The notes under the pieces were generated by a model. It had not been told where the DNA came from. It worked only from the letters and a program-made list of their open reading frames with translations, and did not search any database. A DNA stretch of 64,000 bases from Gallionella sp. GTDB lineage: Bacteria; Pseudomonadota; Gammaproteobacteria; Burkholderiales; Gallionellaceae. Position numbers and translations under genes: made by a program. This document shows positions 35,740 through 45,467 of the stretch, piece by piece. Location: positions 124,001-188,000 of the forward strand of contig JAQTMZ010000004.1 of assembly GCA_028714075.1 (NCBI GenBank), given 5' to 3'. Position 1 is the first letter of the stretch, and each line of letters starts with the position of its first letter.

Positions 35740-36197
35740 GATAGTCTCCTCATTAGTTTGGTTGAAAACTCAAACATTAGATTGGGAAACAACATAAAAA
35801 TCCGCAATTTTTATCTGAGCTTTCATGCAACAAATTAAATGTGCTGACGTGTAATGCGATGGCTATTTCCCCACCAAAAACTGTCAGCGGCCACCCTTCT
35901 TTGCCGTGTTGCAGACCTCCAAATGAATCGCATAAATCTTCCGATTTAATTGTATTTATTATGTTTAAAATACGCTATCGGTGTTTGGCTGACTGCGGTG
36001 TAGGGCGATGAGAAATTTTCTATCGGTGTTTGTCTTACAGGATGCGCGAGAGGTGCGCTGGATCAAGTTTAGGTCGGGGACGACAGTGTCTTAAAAATGG
36101 CTGAGTGAACGGTAGCATATCCTGGCGGGAGATTTGCTTGGTTATGGAGGGTTGCTAAAGGCGAAAGACAGCTAATCCCGGTTAAACATACCGCAAC
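35740..36197 (+). other. Long upstream region of the adhesin gene, no gene seen
   Basis: 458 bp, AT-rich, between the adhesin start and the tRNA terminator. A 13-bp direct repeat CTATCGGTGTTTG occurs at 35975-35987 and 36020-36032, 45 bp apart. This could be a regulator binding site pair. The length suggests complex control of the adhesin. No coding signal is convincing. Confidence 0.5.
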
Positions 36198-36223
36198 AAA
36201 AAACCGCCAAAGGTGGCGGTTTT
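36198..36223 (-). terminator. Terminator of the tRNA-Pro-Arg-His transcript
   Basis: A 6-bp GC-rich stem (ACCGCC / GGCGGT) extended by A/T pairs, with a TTTT tract on the minus strand, directly after tRNA-His. Confidence 0.75.
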
Positions 36224-36237
36224 ATTGGCTTGCAACT

Positions 36238-36314
36238 TGGGGTGACTGATGGGGCTCGAACCCACGACAACCGGAATCACAATCCGGGACTCTACCAACT
36301 GAGCTACAGCCACC
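36238..36314 (-). tRNA. tRNA-His (anticodon GTG)
   Basis: A complete cloverleaf with a 7-bp acceptor stem (GTGGCTG / CAGTCAC), anticodon loop TTGTGAT, the extra 5' G that is specific to tRNA-His, and an encoded CCA end. Last of three tRNAs in one minus-strand transcript. Confidence 0.95.
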
Positions 36315-36337
36315 ACTGAACTTTGCCTGACCGACAC

Positions 36338-36414
36338 TGGTGTGCCCGACAGGAATCGAACCTGTAACCCCCAGCTTAGAAGGCTGGTGCTCTATCCGGT
36401 TGAGCTACGGGCAC
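36338..36414 (-). tRNA. tRNA-Arg (anticodon TCT)
   Basis: The acceptor stem is GTGCCCG / CGGGCAC, the anticodon loop is CTTCTAA (TCT, reading AGA/AGG), and CCA is encoded. It is the middle gene of the tRNA-Pro-Arg-His transcript. Confidence 0.95.
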
Positions 36415-36449
36415 AATTCTTTTCAAGGCTATTTTATTTTACTGGAACC

Positions 36450-36526
36450 TGGTCGGGGTGGAGAGATTCGAACTCCCGACATCCTGCTCCCAAAGCAGGC
36501 GCGCTACCAGGCTACGCTACACCCCG
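36450..36526 (-). tRNA. tRNA-Pro (anticodon TGG)
   Basis: The acceptor stem is CGGGGTG / CACCCCG, the anticodon is TGG within TTTGGGA, and CCA is encoded. It is the first gene of the three-tRNA transcript and follows pgsA. Confidence 0.95.
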
Positions 36527-36565
36527 AAGGCTGCGCATTATACAGACGCAGCCCTATAAATCAAT

Positions 36566-37138
36566 TTAGTTTTGATGTTTCTTCAACTTGGGCGAAGCCA
36601 GCATCAGGTAATACCCCATCGACCATAACGTAAGCAGTGCGGCAAGATACAGCAGCAGCGAGCCGATCATCTGGCAATCGACCCCCAGCAGGCGTTCGTG
36701 GTACAGCAGCAGCAGGATTGCGATCATCTGGAACATAGTTTTTATTTTGCCCAGCATCGAAACCGCGATACTCCTGCTTTCGCCGAGCTTGGCCATCCAC
36801 TCGCGCAGCGCGGAAATGGTGATTTCGCGCCCGATGATGATGAAAGCGATGATCGCGTCGGCACGCCCCAGCTTGACCAGCACGATCAGCGCGGCGGCCA
36901 CCATCAGCTTGTCTGCGACCGGGTCGAGGAATGCGCCGAAAGCGGAAGACTGGTTCAATTTGCGCGCCAGATAGCCATCCAGCCAGTCGGTTATCGCCGC
37001 CAGCAGGAACACCCCGGTGCTGATCAGGTTTTTAAGGTGCGGTTTTAGCGTGTCATCAGACAAATAAAAAACCGCGACGAATACCGGAATGAGCAGGATT
37101 CTTAACCAGGTAAGCAGATTAGGGATATTGAGCGGCAT
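36566..37138 (-). CDS. pgsA: CDP-diacylglycerol--glycerol-3-phosphate 3-phosphatidyltransferase
   Basis: 190 residues from the ATG at 37138 (MPLNIPNLLTWLRI, the usual family start). The CDP-alcohol phosphatidyltransferase motif reads DWLDGYLARKLNQSSAFGAFLDPVADK. Several membrane helices follow. It makes phosphatidylglycerophosphate, the precursor of phosphatidylglycerol and cardiolipin. It sits between uvrC and a tRNA cluster on the same strand, a common bacterial order. Confidence 0.95.
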   Translation of the reverse strand: MPLNIPNLLTWLRILLIPVFVAVFYLSDDTLKPHLKNLISTGVFLLAAITDWLDGYLARKLNQSSAFGAFLDPVADKLMVAAALIVLVKLGRADAIIAFIIIGREITISALREWMAKLGESRSIAVSMLGKIKTMFQMIAILLLLYHERLLGVDCQMIGSLLLYLAALLTLWSMGYYLMLASPKLKKHQN

Positions 37139-37211
37139 GATAAGTTTATTCAGAGGTATCCTAGTGTAGCCGCTGGTAAATCTTTTCGGCAACAAAATTA
37201 TTGATGATTTC

Positions 37212-39020
37212 TCAATGGAGTTGCCGGTAAATCGCTTCGGCAAGCGCTTTGCTGATTCCTTCCACTTGGCAGAGCTGTTCGACGCTGGCTTGCGCCACTT
37301 CGCGCAGCCCGCCGAAATGGGTCAGCAGGCTGCGCCGCCGCTTGTCCCCTACCCCGCTGATCTCTTCCAGCGATGAGGTAATACGCGCTTTGCCGCGCTT
37401 GGCGCGATGCCCGGTAATGGCGAAACGGTGCGCTTCATCGCGGATTTGCTGGATCAAATGCAGCGCGGGATCGTCGCTGCGCAATTGCCGAACTGCACCG
37501 TCCGGGAAAACCAGTTGTTCCAGGCCGGCCTTGCGCTCTTCGCCCTTGGCGACGCCGATCAAGGCCAGATCATTCAGACCCAATTCGTGCGCCACCTCCA
37601 TCGCGACGTGCAATTGCCCCAAACCGCCGTCGATCAGGATCAGGTCGGGGCGTGCGCCCTCTCCTGCCGAGAGTTTCTGGTAGCGCCGCGTCAGCGCCTG
37701 GCGCATCGCCGCATAGTCGTCGCCGGGGGTAATGCCGGTAATGTTGTAGCGGCGATATTGGCTGCTACGCATGTCGAGATTCTCATACACCACGCAGGAA
37801 GCCTGCGCCGCTTCACCCATCGTGTGGCTGATATCGAAACATTCGATGCGCTGCAAATCCGGCATGTCCAGCAGTTCGCGCAGCTTGTCCAGGCGCAGCC
37901 TCTGCCCGCCCTGCTGCGCTTTGCGCTGTTGCAATGCCAGCAGCGCATTGCGTTGCGCCATATCCAGCCACTGCTTGCGTTCCCCGCTCGCTGCCTGGCT
38001 GATTTTTACCGCGTGCCCGGCCTGTTCGCCGAGCAATTGCGCCAAGGCTTCATCGTTGCATTCTGCCTCCAACACCAGCAGCGGCGGCACGCTGCGATTC
38101 AGGTAATGCTGCGCGATAAACGCCTGCACGATCTCATCCGCCGACAAGTCTTCGGCATGTTCCGGGAAAAAGCTCTTGTCGCCCAGATGCCTCCCGCCGC
38201 GCACCATTGCCAGGTTTACGCAGACCAGCTCGTCCTGTTGCGCCAGCGCGATGATGTCGGCATCCGTCGCGCCGCCGGTGGACTCGACAAACTGTTTTTG
38301 CTGCACCGTATGCAACGCGCGCAACTGGTCGCGCAACGCGGCGGCCTGTTCGTAGTGCTGCCCTTCCGCCGCGCGCTCCATCGCCGCGCGCAGGGTCTGC
38401 TCGACCTCATGATGGCGGCCTTGCAGCAACAGCACCGCATTGCGGATATCGGCCTGGTAATCTTCCGCCGAAATCAGCTTAACGCAGGGCGCGGTGCAGC
38501 GATGGATCTGGTGCAGCAGGCAGGGACGGGTGCGATTGCTGAACACGCTGTTCTCGCAAGTGCGGATATGAAAAATCTTTTGCAGGAGCTGGATGCTTTC
38601 CTTGGCCGCATACGCATTCGGGTACGGCCCGAAGTATTGATGCTGGCGATTGGGCGCGCCGCGATAGTAGGTGAGGCGCGGGAATTTATCTCCGGTCAGC
38701 ATGATGTACGGGTAAGATTTATCGTCTCTGAACAATATGTTATAACGCGGTCTTAAACTTTTTATTAAGTTGTTTTCGAGCAATAACGCCTCGGCTTCCG
38801 AGCGTGTAACGGTGGTTTCGATGCGCGCGACATGCGACACCATCAGGCGGATGCGCGGTGAAATATTGGTTTTCTGGAAGTAGGATGCAACGCGTTTTTT
38901 CAGTTGCTTTGCTTTTCCGACATACAAAACCTCGCCCTTGGCGTCGAAAAAGCGGTACACGCCCGGCAGCAGCGGCAAGCTGGCAAGTATCGGTTGAGGG
39001 TCGAATTTTTCGGTGCGCAA
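37212..39020 (-). CDS. uvrC: Excinuclease ABC subunit C
   Basis: 602 residues. N-terminal GIY-YIG nuclease ([24 protein letters not shown]), a Cys region ([13 protein letters not shown]), a UVR motif, an RNase H-like second nuclease ([21 protein letters not shown]) and C-terminal helix-hairpin-helix. It makes the dual incisions in nucleotide excision repair. The start appears to be a TTG with AGAGG 8 bases upstream; no in-frame ATG is nearby. Confidence 0.95.
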   Translation of the reverse strand: MRTEKFDPQPILASLPLLPGVYRFFDAKGEVLYVGKAKQLKKRVASYFQKTNISPRIRLMVSHVARIETTVTRSEAEALLLENNLIKSLRPRYNILFRDDKSYPYIMLTGDKFPRLTYYRGAPNRQHQYFGPYPNAYAAKESIQLLQKIFHIRTCENSVFSNRTRPCLLHQIHRCTAPCVKLISAEDYQADIRNAVLLLQGRHHEVEQTLRAAMERAAEGQHYEQAAALRDQLRALHTVQQKQFVESTGGATDADIIALAQQDELVCVNLAMVRGGRHLGDKSFFPEHAEDLSADEIVQAFIAQHYLNRSVPPLLVLEAECNDEALAQLLGEQAGHAVKISQAASGERKQWLDMAQRNALLALQQRKAQQGGQRLRLDKLRELLDMPDLQRIECFDISHTMGEAAQASCVVYENLDMRSSQYRRYNITGITPGDDYAAMRQALTRRYQKLSAGEGARPDLILIDGGLGQLHVAMEVAHELGLNDLALIGVAKGEERKAGLEQLVFPDGAVRQLRSDDPALHLIQQIRDEAHRFAITGHRAKRGKARITSSLEEISGVGDKRRRSLLTHFGGLREVAQASVEQLCQVEGISKALAEAIYRQLH

Positions 39021-39139
39021 GGAAACCTCTACAACCTGATCATGACGACAAATTTATACAACAGGCAAATTCGGCAAATTACGGGACCGGAAGTTCACAC
39101 CAGACAAATTCACCAGCGGGGCATAGCCAATCCATTTGC

Positions 39140-41275
39140 TCATCTATGTCCGAAAAAACCAACGTACCACAAGCCGATCAGCGCGCAGATACCCGTTGCT
39201 ATCGCCAGGTAATAAGGCCATACCACCTGCTTCTCGGCAAACGGATCAACCAGCGAGCGCTGCGCGCCTTCCGGCAAATCGGCCAGACCGGTCAACGAGG
39301 TACCAAATGGGATATTGATGCGCACCCGCGCGTTGATCGCCCAACCGCTGGCATCCAGTATCGGGCCGAGATTGCGCTTCTTCAGCTTGAACCAGGCCAT
39401 CAGCATGGCGGGGCCAGAAATCAGCAACATCAGGCCGATTACTGCTAGGGGAATTTGCCAGAACTTCAGCCCCAGCAAGCCACTGATAAGCGAGGCGAGA
39501 ATGCCGCCGATGGCGCCGATCGCCAGGCCTATCGCCGCAAAAATACCGGCGAACTTGCCCACGTCGAAAGGCGGCTTGGGCGGTGCGGCAGGCGCTTCAA
39601 TCACGGGTTTGCTGCCGTCCACCACCGCCTTGAGCAACTTGTCATCCACCGAACTGGCCTTGGATGCGGCCAGCTTTTGTAGTTGCTCGCTGATCATCTT
39701 GGACAGCTTCTTGTATGGCGACCAGAATGCCTGGCGGATACTGATCGGGTGATCGATGATGCGCACGATACTGGCATTCCAGTCGCGCCCCTTGCGGTCA
39801 TAGAAAATACCGTTGCGTCCGACCAGCAGAAAATCCGAGTCGCCAGCGGTAAATGCGGCGGCGATGCTCATTTTCTCCGCGCCGCCGTTGCGCACGCAGT
39901 CGCAATATGCCAGGCAAATGCCGCTCATGCCGGCAAACACGGCGTGCTTGGCCACATCCTCGACCTTGATGCACAAATCGCAACTGCGCCCGTCCAGATA
40001 CAGCGTGCCGACTTGGAATATCGCCTTATCCTTGCCTGTATAGAAATTATGGAACGATACGAAATTGTTCACCAGACTGAACAGATCGCGGTTGTAGCGC
40101 AGCAACTTTTCCACCAGACGGATCGCTTTTACTTTGGCCTCGACGGCCTTGTCCTGCGCGACCAGATCATCGATTGCCGCTTTGTGGCCGCTACCGACAA
40201 TCTCGCGTAGGCGCGCAATGCCCAGTTGCTCGACATTGTTTGCCGGTTTATTCGCCTGCCAGGCTTCAAATGCCGCAAATCTGGCGCACAGATCGGCCCA
40301 TTCCGGCGCACTCAGGCTTCTTTTATTGCCCAGCAACGGCGCGACAACCTGTTCGCGCAACGCTTCAACCTTGCCTTGCCAGGCCGGATTGATGCCGGAA
40401 ACCAATGGCAACGGCTTGTCCGCCTCTATTGTCGCCAGCGGAAAATTACCCACTTCCTGATTTTGTGCCGACAGGTTTTGCGCGGCGAGTTGCTGGTAAT
40501 CTTCGACAGAGCGGCTCAACGGCACGGCTGCGCGTGCATCGTATGCCGCCAACTGGCAGCGCGTGAAATAGTCGTCAGCCTTATCCTTTATGGCGTGAAA
40601 GGCATCTGCCGCCGCTTGGGTTTTCTCGCCCAGAAGCTGGATGGCCGCATCGCCCTCCCCCTTGGCATACCAATCCGCATAAGCGGTTGCCTCGGCAAAA
40701 AACCTAGTTACGATATCCTGGTTGACACCTTCGCCCCCGCCCAAATCCGCTACCGAGCCGAGGCACTTGGCAATATCCGCGATGGTTGCGCGCAACCCGG
40801 CATCGGCGATCTGCTCGGCGCAAATCACCCCGTCCCCGTTGAATTCCAGGCCAGCTACAAATTTTTCGATGTCGGCCATGTCCGCCAGCGAGATGCTTGC
40901 CGCATCGTCCCTGCCGAGGCTTTTCAGGATGTGCCGCGCAGAGGCCAGCACCTGCTTGCCTTCTTCGCTGCGGTCGTCTATGTCGGCCAGTGCCAGACTA
41001 TCCGCGCCCTTGACCAATAAATCGGCATTTTTCAGTAATCCGCCCGCCCAAGCGATGGCCGCCAGCACTTCATTGGCGCGCACTTGGCCATCCGCATCGC
41101 TGTCGATCAAATCCAGCGTCCTGGTATCGAACTCGATGCCGCGTGTCGGGCAGCTCAGTGCTACCCACAGCTTCTGATCCAGCTCCTTGAGCGCCAGCAG
41201 ATCCGCACCGGTATCAAGCTGCACCTGATCGAATCCTCCGGCGCGAAAAAAATTCCATGTGTGCGAAGAAGCCAT
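39140..41275 (-). CDS. Large membrane protein with EF-hand-like calcium motif, unknown function
   Basis: 711 residues. Near residue 57 the loop DSDADGQVRANEV fits an EF-hand (D-x-D-x-D-G), and a second weaker loop (FNGDGVICAEQI) follows at ~143. The middle is helical and soluble, with a Cys-rich piece (CDLCIKVEDV, CLAYCDCV). Around residues 570-640 there are two to three membrane helices rich in Gly/Ala/Leu, and one more at the C-terminus (YYLAIATGICALIGLWYVGFF). No signal peptide. No family recognised beyond EF-hand. It stands between uvrC and the flavoprotein gene on the same strand. A calcium-sensing inner-membrane protein is an inference. Confidence 0.7.
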   Translation of the reverse strand: MASSHTWNFFRAGGFDQVQLDTGADLLALKELDQKLWVALSCPTRGIEFDTRTLDLIDSDADGQVRANEVLAAIAWAGGLLKNADLLVKGADSLALADIDDRSEEGKQVLASARHILKSLGRDDAASISLADMADIEKFVAGLEFNGDGVICAEQIADAGLRATIADIAKCLGSVADLGGGEGVNQDIVTRFFAEATAYADWYAKGEGDAAIQLLGEKTQAAADAFHAIKDKADDYFTRCQLAAYDARAAVPLSRSVEDYQQLAAQNLSAQNQEVGNFPLATIEADKPLPLVSGINPAWQGKVEALREQVVAPLLGNKRSLSAPEWADLCARFAAFEAWQANKPANNVEQLGIARLREIVGSGHKAAIDDLVAQDKAVEAKVKAIRLVEKLLRYNRDLFSLVNNFVSFHNFYTGKDKAIFQVGTLYLDGRSCDLCIKVEDVAKHAVFAGMSGICLAYCDCVRNGGAEKMSIAAAFTAGDSDFLLVGRNGIFYDRKGRDWNASIVRIIDHPISIRQAFWSPYKKLSKMISEQLQKLAASKASSVDDKLLKAVVDGSKPVIEAPAAPPKPPFDVGKFAGIFAAIGLAIGAIGGILASLISGLLGLKFWQIPLAVIGLMLLISGPAMLMAWFKLKKRNLGPILDASGWAINARVRINIPFGTSLTGLADLPEGAQRSLVDPFAEKQVVWPYYLAIATGICALIGLWYVGFFGHR

Positions 41276-41337
41276 AAGTTCTCCTTAATATGCATCAAAA
41301 CAGCGCATTAAACACATTGAGAAACAGTGATTATCCG

Positions 41338-42555
41338 TCAAACGGCTTGCCCCGCCGCATAGCCGGATGCCCACGCCCACTGGAAGTTATAGCCGCCCAG
41401 TTGCCCGGTCACATCCACCACTTCGCCGATGAAATACAGGCCGGGCACGTCGTTGCACTCCATGGTTTTCGACGACAGCGCGCGCGTATCTATTCCGCCG
41501 CAGGTCACTTCCGCCTTGGTGTAGCCCAAGGTACCTGATGGGGTGATCTGCCAATCGTGCAGTTGCGCGGCGATTTGCTTGCGCTGTTTGTCGTTGTATT
41601 GGTTCAGCGGCAAGTTCTCGATGTGCTTGTGCTCGGTCAACTGCGCGCACCACACCTCGGAAAAACTCTTGGGGAACCATTGCATCAGGTAATTGCTGAG
41701 CAATTTTTTGCTGCTCTTCTGCTGATCCAGCAGGGTCGCCATGTCGCAATCCGGCAACAGGTTGATATGCAGCGGCTCGCCATGCTGCCAGTAGGAGGAA
41801 ATTTGCAATATCGCCGGGCCGCTCAGGCCGCGATGGGTCACCAGCACATTTTCGCGGAACGAACGTTTGCCGACGGTGACGACCGCATCGAATGAAACGC
41901 CGGTCAGGTCGGCATAAGGCTTCCAGTCAGCCGGCGCGAAACTCAGCGGCACCAGTCCCGGTTTGAGCTTTGCGATGGGGATGCCGAATTGTTCCGCGAC
42001 GTGATAGCCAAACGGGGTCGCGCCGGTATTGGGGATGGACAGGCCGCCGGTGGCGATCACCAGCGACTTCGCTTCGAATTCGCCGCGCGAAGTGCTGACG
42101 TGGTACTTCACCTTCTCCCCTTGCGCCTTCCCTGCATCGGGGAGAGGAGAACGCTTGATTTCCCCGATCTCGCAGTTCATGAAGCGTTTCACGCCTGCCG
42201 CATCACACTCTTCGCGCAGCATCGCGACAACCACTTCCGATTCGTCGTCACAGAACAATTGCCCGAGGGTTTTTTCGTGGTAGCCGATGTTGTGCTTTTG
42301 CAGCAGCGCGATGAAATCCTGCGGTGTGTAGCGCGCCAGCGCCGAACGGCAAAAATTCGGGTTGGCGGAAATGAAATTTTCCGGTTTGGTGTTGAGATTG
42401 GTGAAGTTGCAATGCCCGCCGCCGGAGATACGGATCTTCTCCGCAAGTTTCTTGGCATGGTCGAGCAACACCACGGAACGCCCGCGCTGTCCGGCCTGCA
42501 GGGCACACATCATGCCCGCCGCACCGGAGCCGATAATAATCACATCTGTTTTCAT
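41338..42555 (-). CDS. HI0933/YhiN-family FAD-dependent oxidoreductase
   Basis: 405 residues. N-terminal dinucleotide motif VIIIGSGAAGMMCALQAG, then the family marker KIRISGGGHCNFTNLN, VIATGGLSIPNTGATPFGY and C-terminal GLYFIGEVVDVTGQLGGYNFQWAWASGY. The biochemical role of this family is not settled. Within it, residues around ~130-145 (RSPLPDAGKAQGEKVKY) look like an in-frame insertion of the SPLP-type palindromic repeat also seen at 48082. Confidence 0.9.
   Translation of the reverse strand: MKTDVIIIGSGAAGMMCALQAGQRGRSVVLLDHAKKLAEKIRISGGGHCNFTNLNTKPENFISANPNFCRSALARYTPQDFIALLQKHNIGYHEKTLGQLFCDDESEVVVAMLREECDAAGVKRFMNCEIGEIKRSPLPDAGKAQGEKVKYHVSTSRGEFEAKSLVIATGGLSIPNTGATPFGYHVAEQFGIPIAKLKPGLVPLSFAPADWKPYADLTGVSFDAVVTVGKRSFRENVLVTHRGLSGPAILQISSYWQHGEPLHINLLPDCDMATLLDQQKSSKKLLSNYLMQWFPKSFSEVWCAQLTEHKHIENLPLNQYNDKQRKQIAAQLHDWQITPSGTLGYTKAEVTCGGIDTRALSSKTMECNDVPGLYFIGEVVDVTGQLGGYNFQWAWASGYAAGQAV
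42110..42148 (-). repeat. SPLP-type palindromic repeat inside the flavoprotein gene
   Basis: TTCTCCCC and GGGGAGAGG arms flank a short centre. Translated, it gives SPLPDAGKAQGE, matching the SPLPLAGEG read-through of the repeat at 48082. The protein remains in frame, so the insertion is tolerated. Confidence 0.55.
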
Positions 42556-42575
42556 ATTTAATCCGTAAAGCTTGG

Positions 42576-43430
42576 TTAATGGGCGTATTGTTTGATGAAG
42601 GCCGTCACCGCATTGCGGTACTCGACCCAGCCTATCGCCCGGCTGTTGCTGTGTTCACCGCCTTCGATCAGCAGCAGCGACTTGGGCTGCGGCGCAGCCG
42701 CATACAGCCGTTGCGACATTTCATAAGGGATTCTTTGATCCCAGGTGCCGTGAATCAATAGCACCGGGATTTTCAGTTGCTGGATTTTTTGCAGCGTTTC
42801 GAAGCGCTGGTTCAGCAATAAATCAACCGGCAGAAATTCATATCTCAATTCACCCATCGCCCGCATCGAGGTAAAGCTGCTCTCCATGATCAGCCCGGCC
42901 GCTTCCGGATGGCGTACTGCCAGATCGACTGCGATTGCGCTGCCCAGGGAAAGGCCGTAAATAAATGTCTGTTGCGGCCTCACGCCGCGCTGTTTGAGCA
43001 GATATTGCCAGGCGGCCTCTGCATCCTCATACACCTTGTTTTCACTGGGTTTGCCGCCCGTGCTTTTACCATACCCGCGATAGTCGACCAACAACAAGTT
43101 GCAACCCAGTTCGCGGTAACGCAACACACTCTCCAGATTATGTGCGATGTTGCGGGCGTTGCCATGCAGATACAGCACGGTGGGCGCCGCGTGTTTTTCG
43201 GCAGGAATCCACCATGCGTGCAATTCGCCGTGCTCCGTTCCGTTTCCAGAGGGAATATGCAGCTCCTCGAAAGGCGCGCCGAGCCGCGCCGGAGTGGTTT
43301 GCAGCACCGGGTCGGGTTCAAAGATGCTGTCCCGTTGCGTGTCCCAGATATTATAGATACGCACCGTTGCATAGACCGCCAGCACAAGTACGAGCAGCAC
43401 AACGATGCGGATGGTCTGGCGTATGCTCAA
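42576..43430 (-). CDS. Membrane-anchored alpha/beta hydrolase
   Basis: 284 residues from a TTG at 43430 that overlaps the dnaQ stop and has GGAGGAGG just upstream; an in-frame ATG at 43460 would overlap dnaQ by 34 bp. An N-terminal membrane helix (IRIVVLLVLVLAVYATVRI) anchors it. The hydrolase core shows YLHGNARN, the nucleophile elbow YGLSLGSA (Ser), DQRIPY (Asp region) and EGGEHSN (His). Family members (FSH1/YfhR-like) have varied or unknown substrates. Co-transcribed with rnhA and dnaQ. Confidence 0.8.
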   Translation of the reverse strand: MSIRQTIRIVVLLVLVLAVYATVRIYNIWDTQRDSIFEPDPVLQTTPARLGAPFEELHIPSGNGTEHGELHAWWIPAEKHAAPTVLYLHGNARNIAHNLESVLRYRELGCNLLLVDYRGYGKSTGGKPSENKVYEDAEAAWQYLLKQRGVRPQQTFIYGLSLGSAIAVDLAVRHPEAAGLIMESSFTSMRAMGELRYEFLPVDLLLNQRFETLQKIQQLKIPVLLIHGTWDQRIPYEMSQRLYAAAPQPKSLLLIEGGEHSNSRAIGWVEYRNAVTAFIKQYAH

Positions 43431-44134
43431 ACCGCCTCCTCCAGCTTTTTCCACAAACACGCACCCTTGCTGGCCTTGTCGATGTCGAGCAACTGTTGCG
43501 CATGTTCGGCCAACTCTTCCGCGCTCGGCTGCAACACGCGCAGCTTGGGGCGCGACGCATCGGTGCTCAGCACCGCAGGCTGGCGCACTTCGGGTGCGCG
43601 GTCGTCGCCGAGCAGGCTCTCCTGCCCGCGCGTCATCGCAAAATAAACTTCGGCGAGCAATTCGGTATCCAGCAATGCGCCGTGCAGGCTGCGGTGCGAG
43701 TTGTCGATTTCATAGCGGGAACACAGCGCATTCAGGCTGTTTTTCTTGCCCGGGTGCATTTCGCGTGCGACCTTCAGCGTATCCATCACCATGTTTTGCA
43801 ACGGCGGCAGCCCGATCAGCTCCATCTCGGCATTAAGAAAACCGATGTCGAACGGCGCGTTATGGATGATCAGCTCGGCGCCTTCGATAAACTCCAGAAA
43901 GCTGGCCGCGATATCGGCGAATTTCGCCTCGTTCTGCAAACGCTCGTAGGTCAAGCCATGCACCGCCACCGCTCCCGCTTCAATCTCCCGTTCAGGGTTG
44001 AGATAGCGGTGAAAGCGGCGCAGCGACAGCTTGCGCCCGTCCAGCTCAATCGCCGCCAGCTCGATGATGCGATGCCCCTGCTTGGGGTCGAGCCCGGTGG
44101 TTTCGGTATCCACAACGATCTTACGCATTACCAT
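43427..44134 (-). CDS. dnaQ: DNA polymerase III epsilon subunit (proofreading exonuclease)
   Basis: 235 residues. Exonuclease motifs are present: [11 protein letters not shown] (Exo I), [12 protein letters not shown] (Exo II) and [14 protein letters not shown] (Exo III, His-x-Asp). The start (ATG 44134, with a second ATG at 44128) overlaps the end of rnhA, the usual rnhA-dnaQ arrangement, here co-directional. Confidence 0.95.
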   Translation of the reverse strand: MVMRKIVVDTETTGLDPKQGHRIIELAAIELDGRKLSLRRFHRYLNPEREIEAGAVAVHGLTYERLQNEAKFADIAASFLEFIEGAELIIHNAPFDIGFLNAEMELIGLPPLQNMVMDTLKVAREMHPGKKNSLNALCSRYEIDNSHRSLHGALLDTELLAEVYFAMTRGQESLLGDDRAPEVRQPAVLSTDASRPKLRVLQPSAEELAEHAQQLLDIDKASKGACLWKKLEEAV

Positions 44135-44576
44135 TCCCCTGTATCAGTTCCACGCCGCGGTTTGCCAACTCATCGGCGCGCTCGTTGCCGTCATGCCCGG
44201 CATGCCCCTTGACCCATATCCATTCGATCTGGTGTTGTACCGCCAGCGCGTCCAGCCTGCGCCACAAATCCTCATTCTTCACCGGCTTCTTGTCCGCCGT
44301 CTTCCAGCCGCGTTTTTTCCAGCCCTCCAGCCACTCGGTTATGCCTTGCAGCACATACTTTGAGTCGGTGTGCAGCTTGACATGACAATGCCGCTTCAAT
44401 GCCTCCAGCGCGGAGATCGCCCCCATCAGCTCCATGCGGTTGTTAGTGGTGTGCGCTTCGCCGCCGAACAGCTCGCGCTCCTTGCCCTTGGTGCGCAGCA
44501 ATGCGCCCCAGCCGCCCACGCCGGGATTGCCCTTGCACGCGCCGTCGGTAAAGATTTCCACCACATCCTTGTTCAT
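44121..44576 (-). CDS. rnhA: Ribonuclease HI
   Basis: 151 residues, normal for RNase HI. Catalytic acidic residues lie in [34 protein letters not shown] and [12 protein letters not shown], with the His-containing [13 protein letters not shown] near the end. It degrades the RNA of RNA-DNA hybrids. Its 3' end overlaps dnaQ by 14 bp. Confidence 0.97.
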   Translation of the reverse strand: MNKDVVEIFTDGACKGNPGVGGWGALLRTKGKERELFGGEAHTTNNRMELMGAISALEALKRHCHVKLHTDSKYVLQGITEWLEGWKKRGWKTADKKPVKNEDLWRRLDALAVQHQIEWIWVKGHAGHDGNERADELANRGVELIQGNGNA

Positions 44577-44596
44577 TGCGGATCGGCTCCGTTAAT

Positions 44597-44683
44597 GTGA
44601 AACTCGCGCAGCGATTCGTTCGCACCCTCTCCCGCTTGCGGGGGAGGGATGGGGCGGGGGAAAACGGGCATGGCGAGTTTCAT
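44597..44683 (+). repeat. Intergenic palindromic repeat upstream of rnhA
   Basis: An outer inverted pair (GTGAAACTCGC near 44597 and GCGAGTTTCAT near 44673) encloses a GC-rich hairpin CCCTCTCCCGC / GGGGGAGGG (44625-44647), the same motif family as 48082-48105. It fills the gap between rnhA and the methyltransferase gene. Confidence 0.55.
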
Positions 44684-44695
44684 AATCAGGAATTG

Positions 44696-45445
44696 CTACT
44701 CGCCATGTCCGTTACGCTGGGTAATCTTGTTGTTTAATTTCGGTGCCACCGGCAACAGCCTTTTCACCAGGCCATTATTCCACTGCGGTTTAATCAAGCG
44801 CATGCCGGGTACGCGTTTGATCGCGTGCAAAAAATACACCCCGCCGCTCACCGCCCACCAGCGGTCACCCGCCGCCTCCATAAAGGCGTAGCGCTCCAGC
44901 CATTTGGTTTTGTGAAACGGCGGCGCATACGCGGCAAAGCGCCCGCCCACCACTTCAAAACCCAGCAATGCAAGCCAATCCTTGAGGCGCGGCAACGTAA
45001 TAAAACGGCCGTTCCACGGATAACACTCCTTGCCGCCCAACGCGCGGCGCAGCCCCCAAAGGCTGCGCGGGTTGAAGCCGCTAATTACCAGACTGCCTTC
45101 CGGCATCAGCACCCGCTCCGCCTCGCGCAGTATCTGGTGTGGATTCTCGGAAAATTCGAGGACATGCGGCATCAATACCAGATCAAGGCTGGCGCTGGCG
45201 AACGGCAATTCCGCGCAACACAGCCGCACCGCATTCCCCGCCTGGTTGCCCGCGCTAAAGCGCAATGGCATCCGGCTGCTGCGCAGAAAATCATGCTCCG
45301 GCAATCCCAATTGCAGGGCGTTGTAGCCGAATATATCGCTTACCGTGCGGTCAAAGTATGCCTGCTCGCGCGTCTGCACATAACTTCCCTGCGCGGTGGC
45401 AAGCCACTCGCTCAAACTTTGCACAGTTGACTTACAATTCGGCAT
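44696..45445 (-). CDS. SAM-dependent methyltransferase-like protein
   Basis: 249 residues. A class I methyltransferase pattern is seen from residue ~65 on: VRLCCAELPFASASLDLVLMPHVLEFSENPHQILREAERVLMPEGSLVISGFNP resembles the Methyltransf_11 core (acidic loop, post-I motifs). The glycine-rich motif I is weak. It is often found next to rnhA-dnaQ and opposite gloB in betaproteobacteria. Substrate unknown. Confidence 0.75.
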   Translation of the reverse strand: MPNCKSTVQSLSEWLATAQGSYVQTREQAYFDRTVSDIFGYNALQLGLPEHDFLRSSRMPLRFSAGNQAGNAVRLCCAELPFASASLDLVLMPHVLEFSENPHQILREAERVLMPEGSLVISGFNPRSLWGLRRALGGKECYPWNGRFITLPRLKDWLALLGFEVVGGRFAAYAPPFHKTKWLERYAFMEAAGDRWWAVSGGVYFLHAIKRVPGMRLIKPQWNNGLVKRLLPVAPKLNNKITQRNGHGE

Positions 45446-45467
45446 CGTCCACTTTCCTGTCTATCCT

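Noticed and set aside
37407..38756. A 449-codon frame antisense to uvrC
   Set aside because: Long open antisense frames are common in GC-rich genes. uvrC is certain on the other strand.
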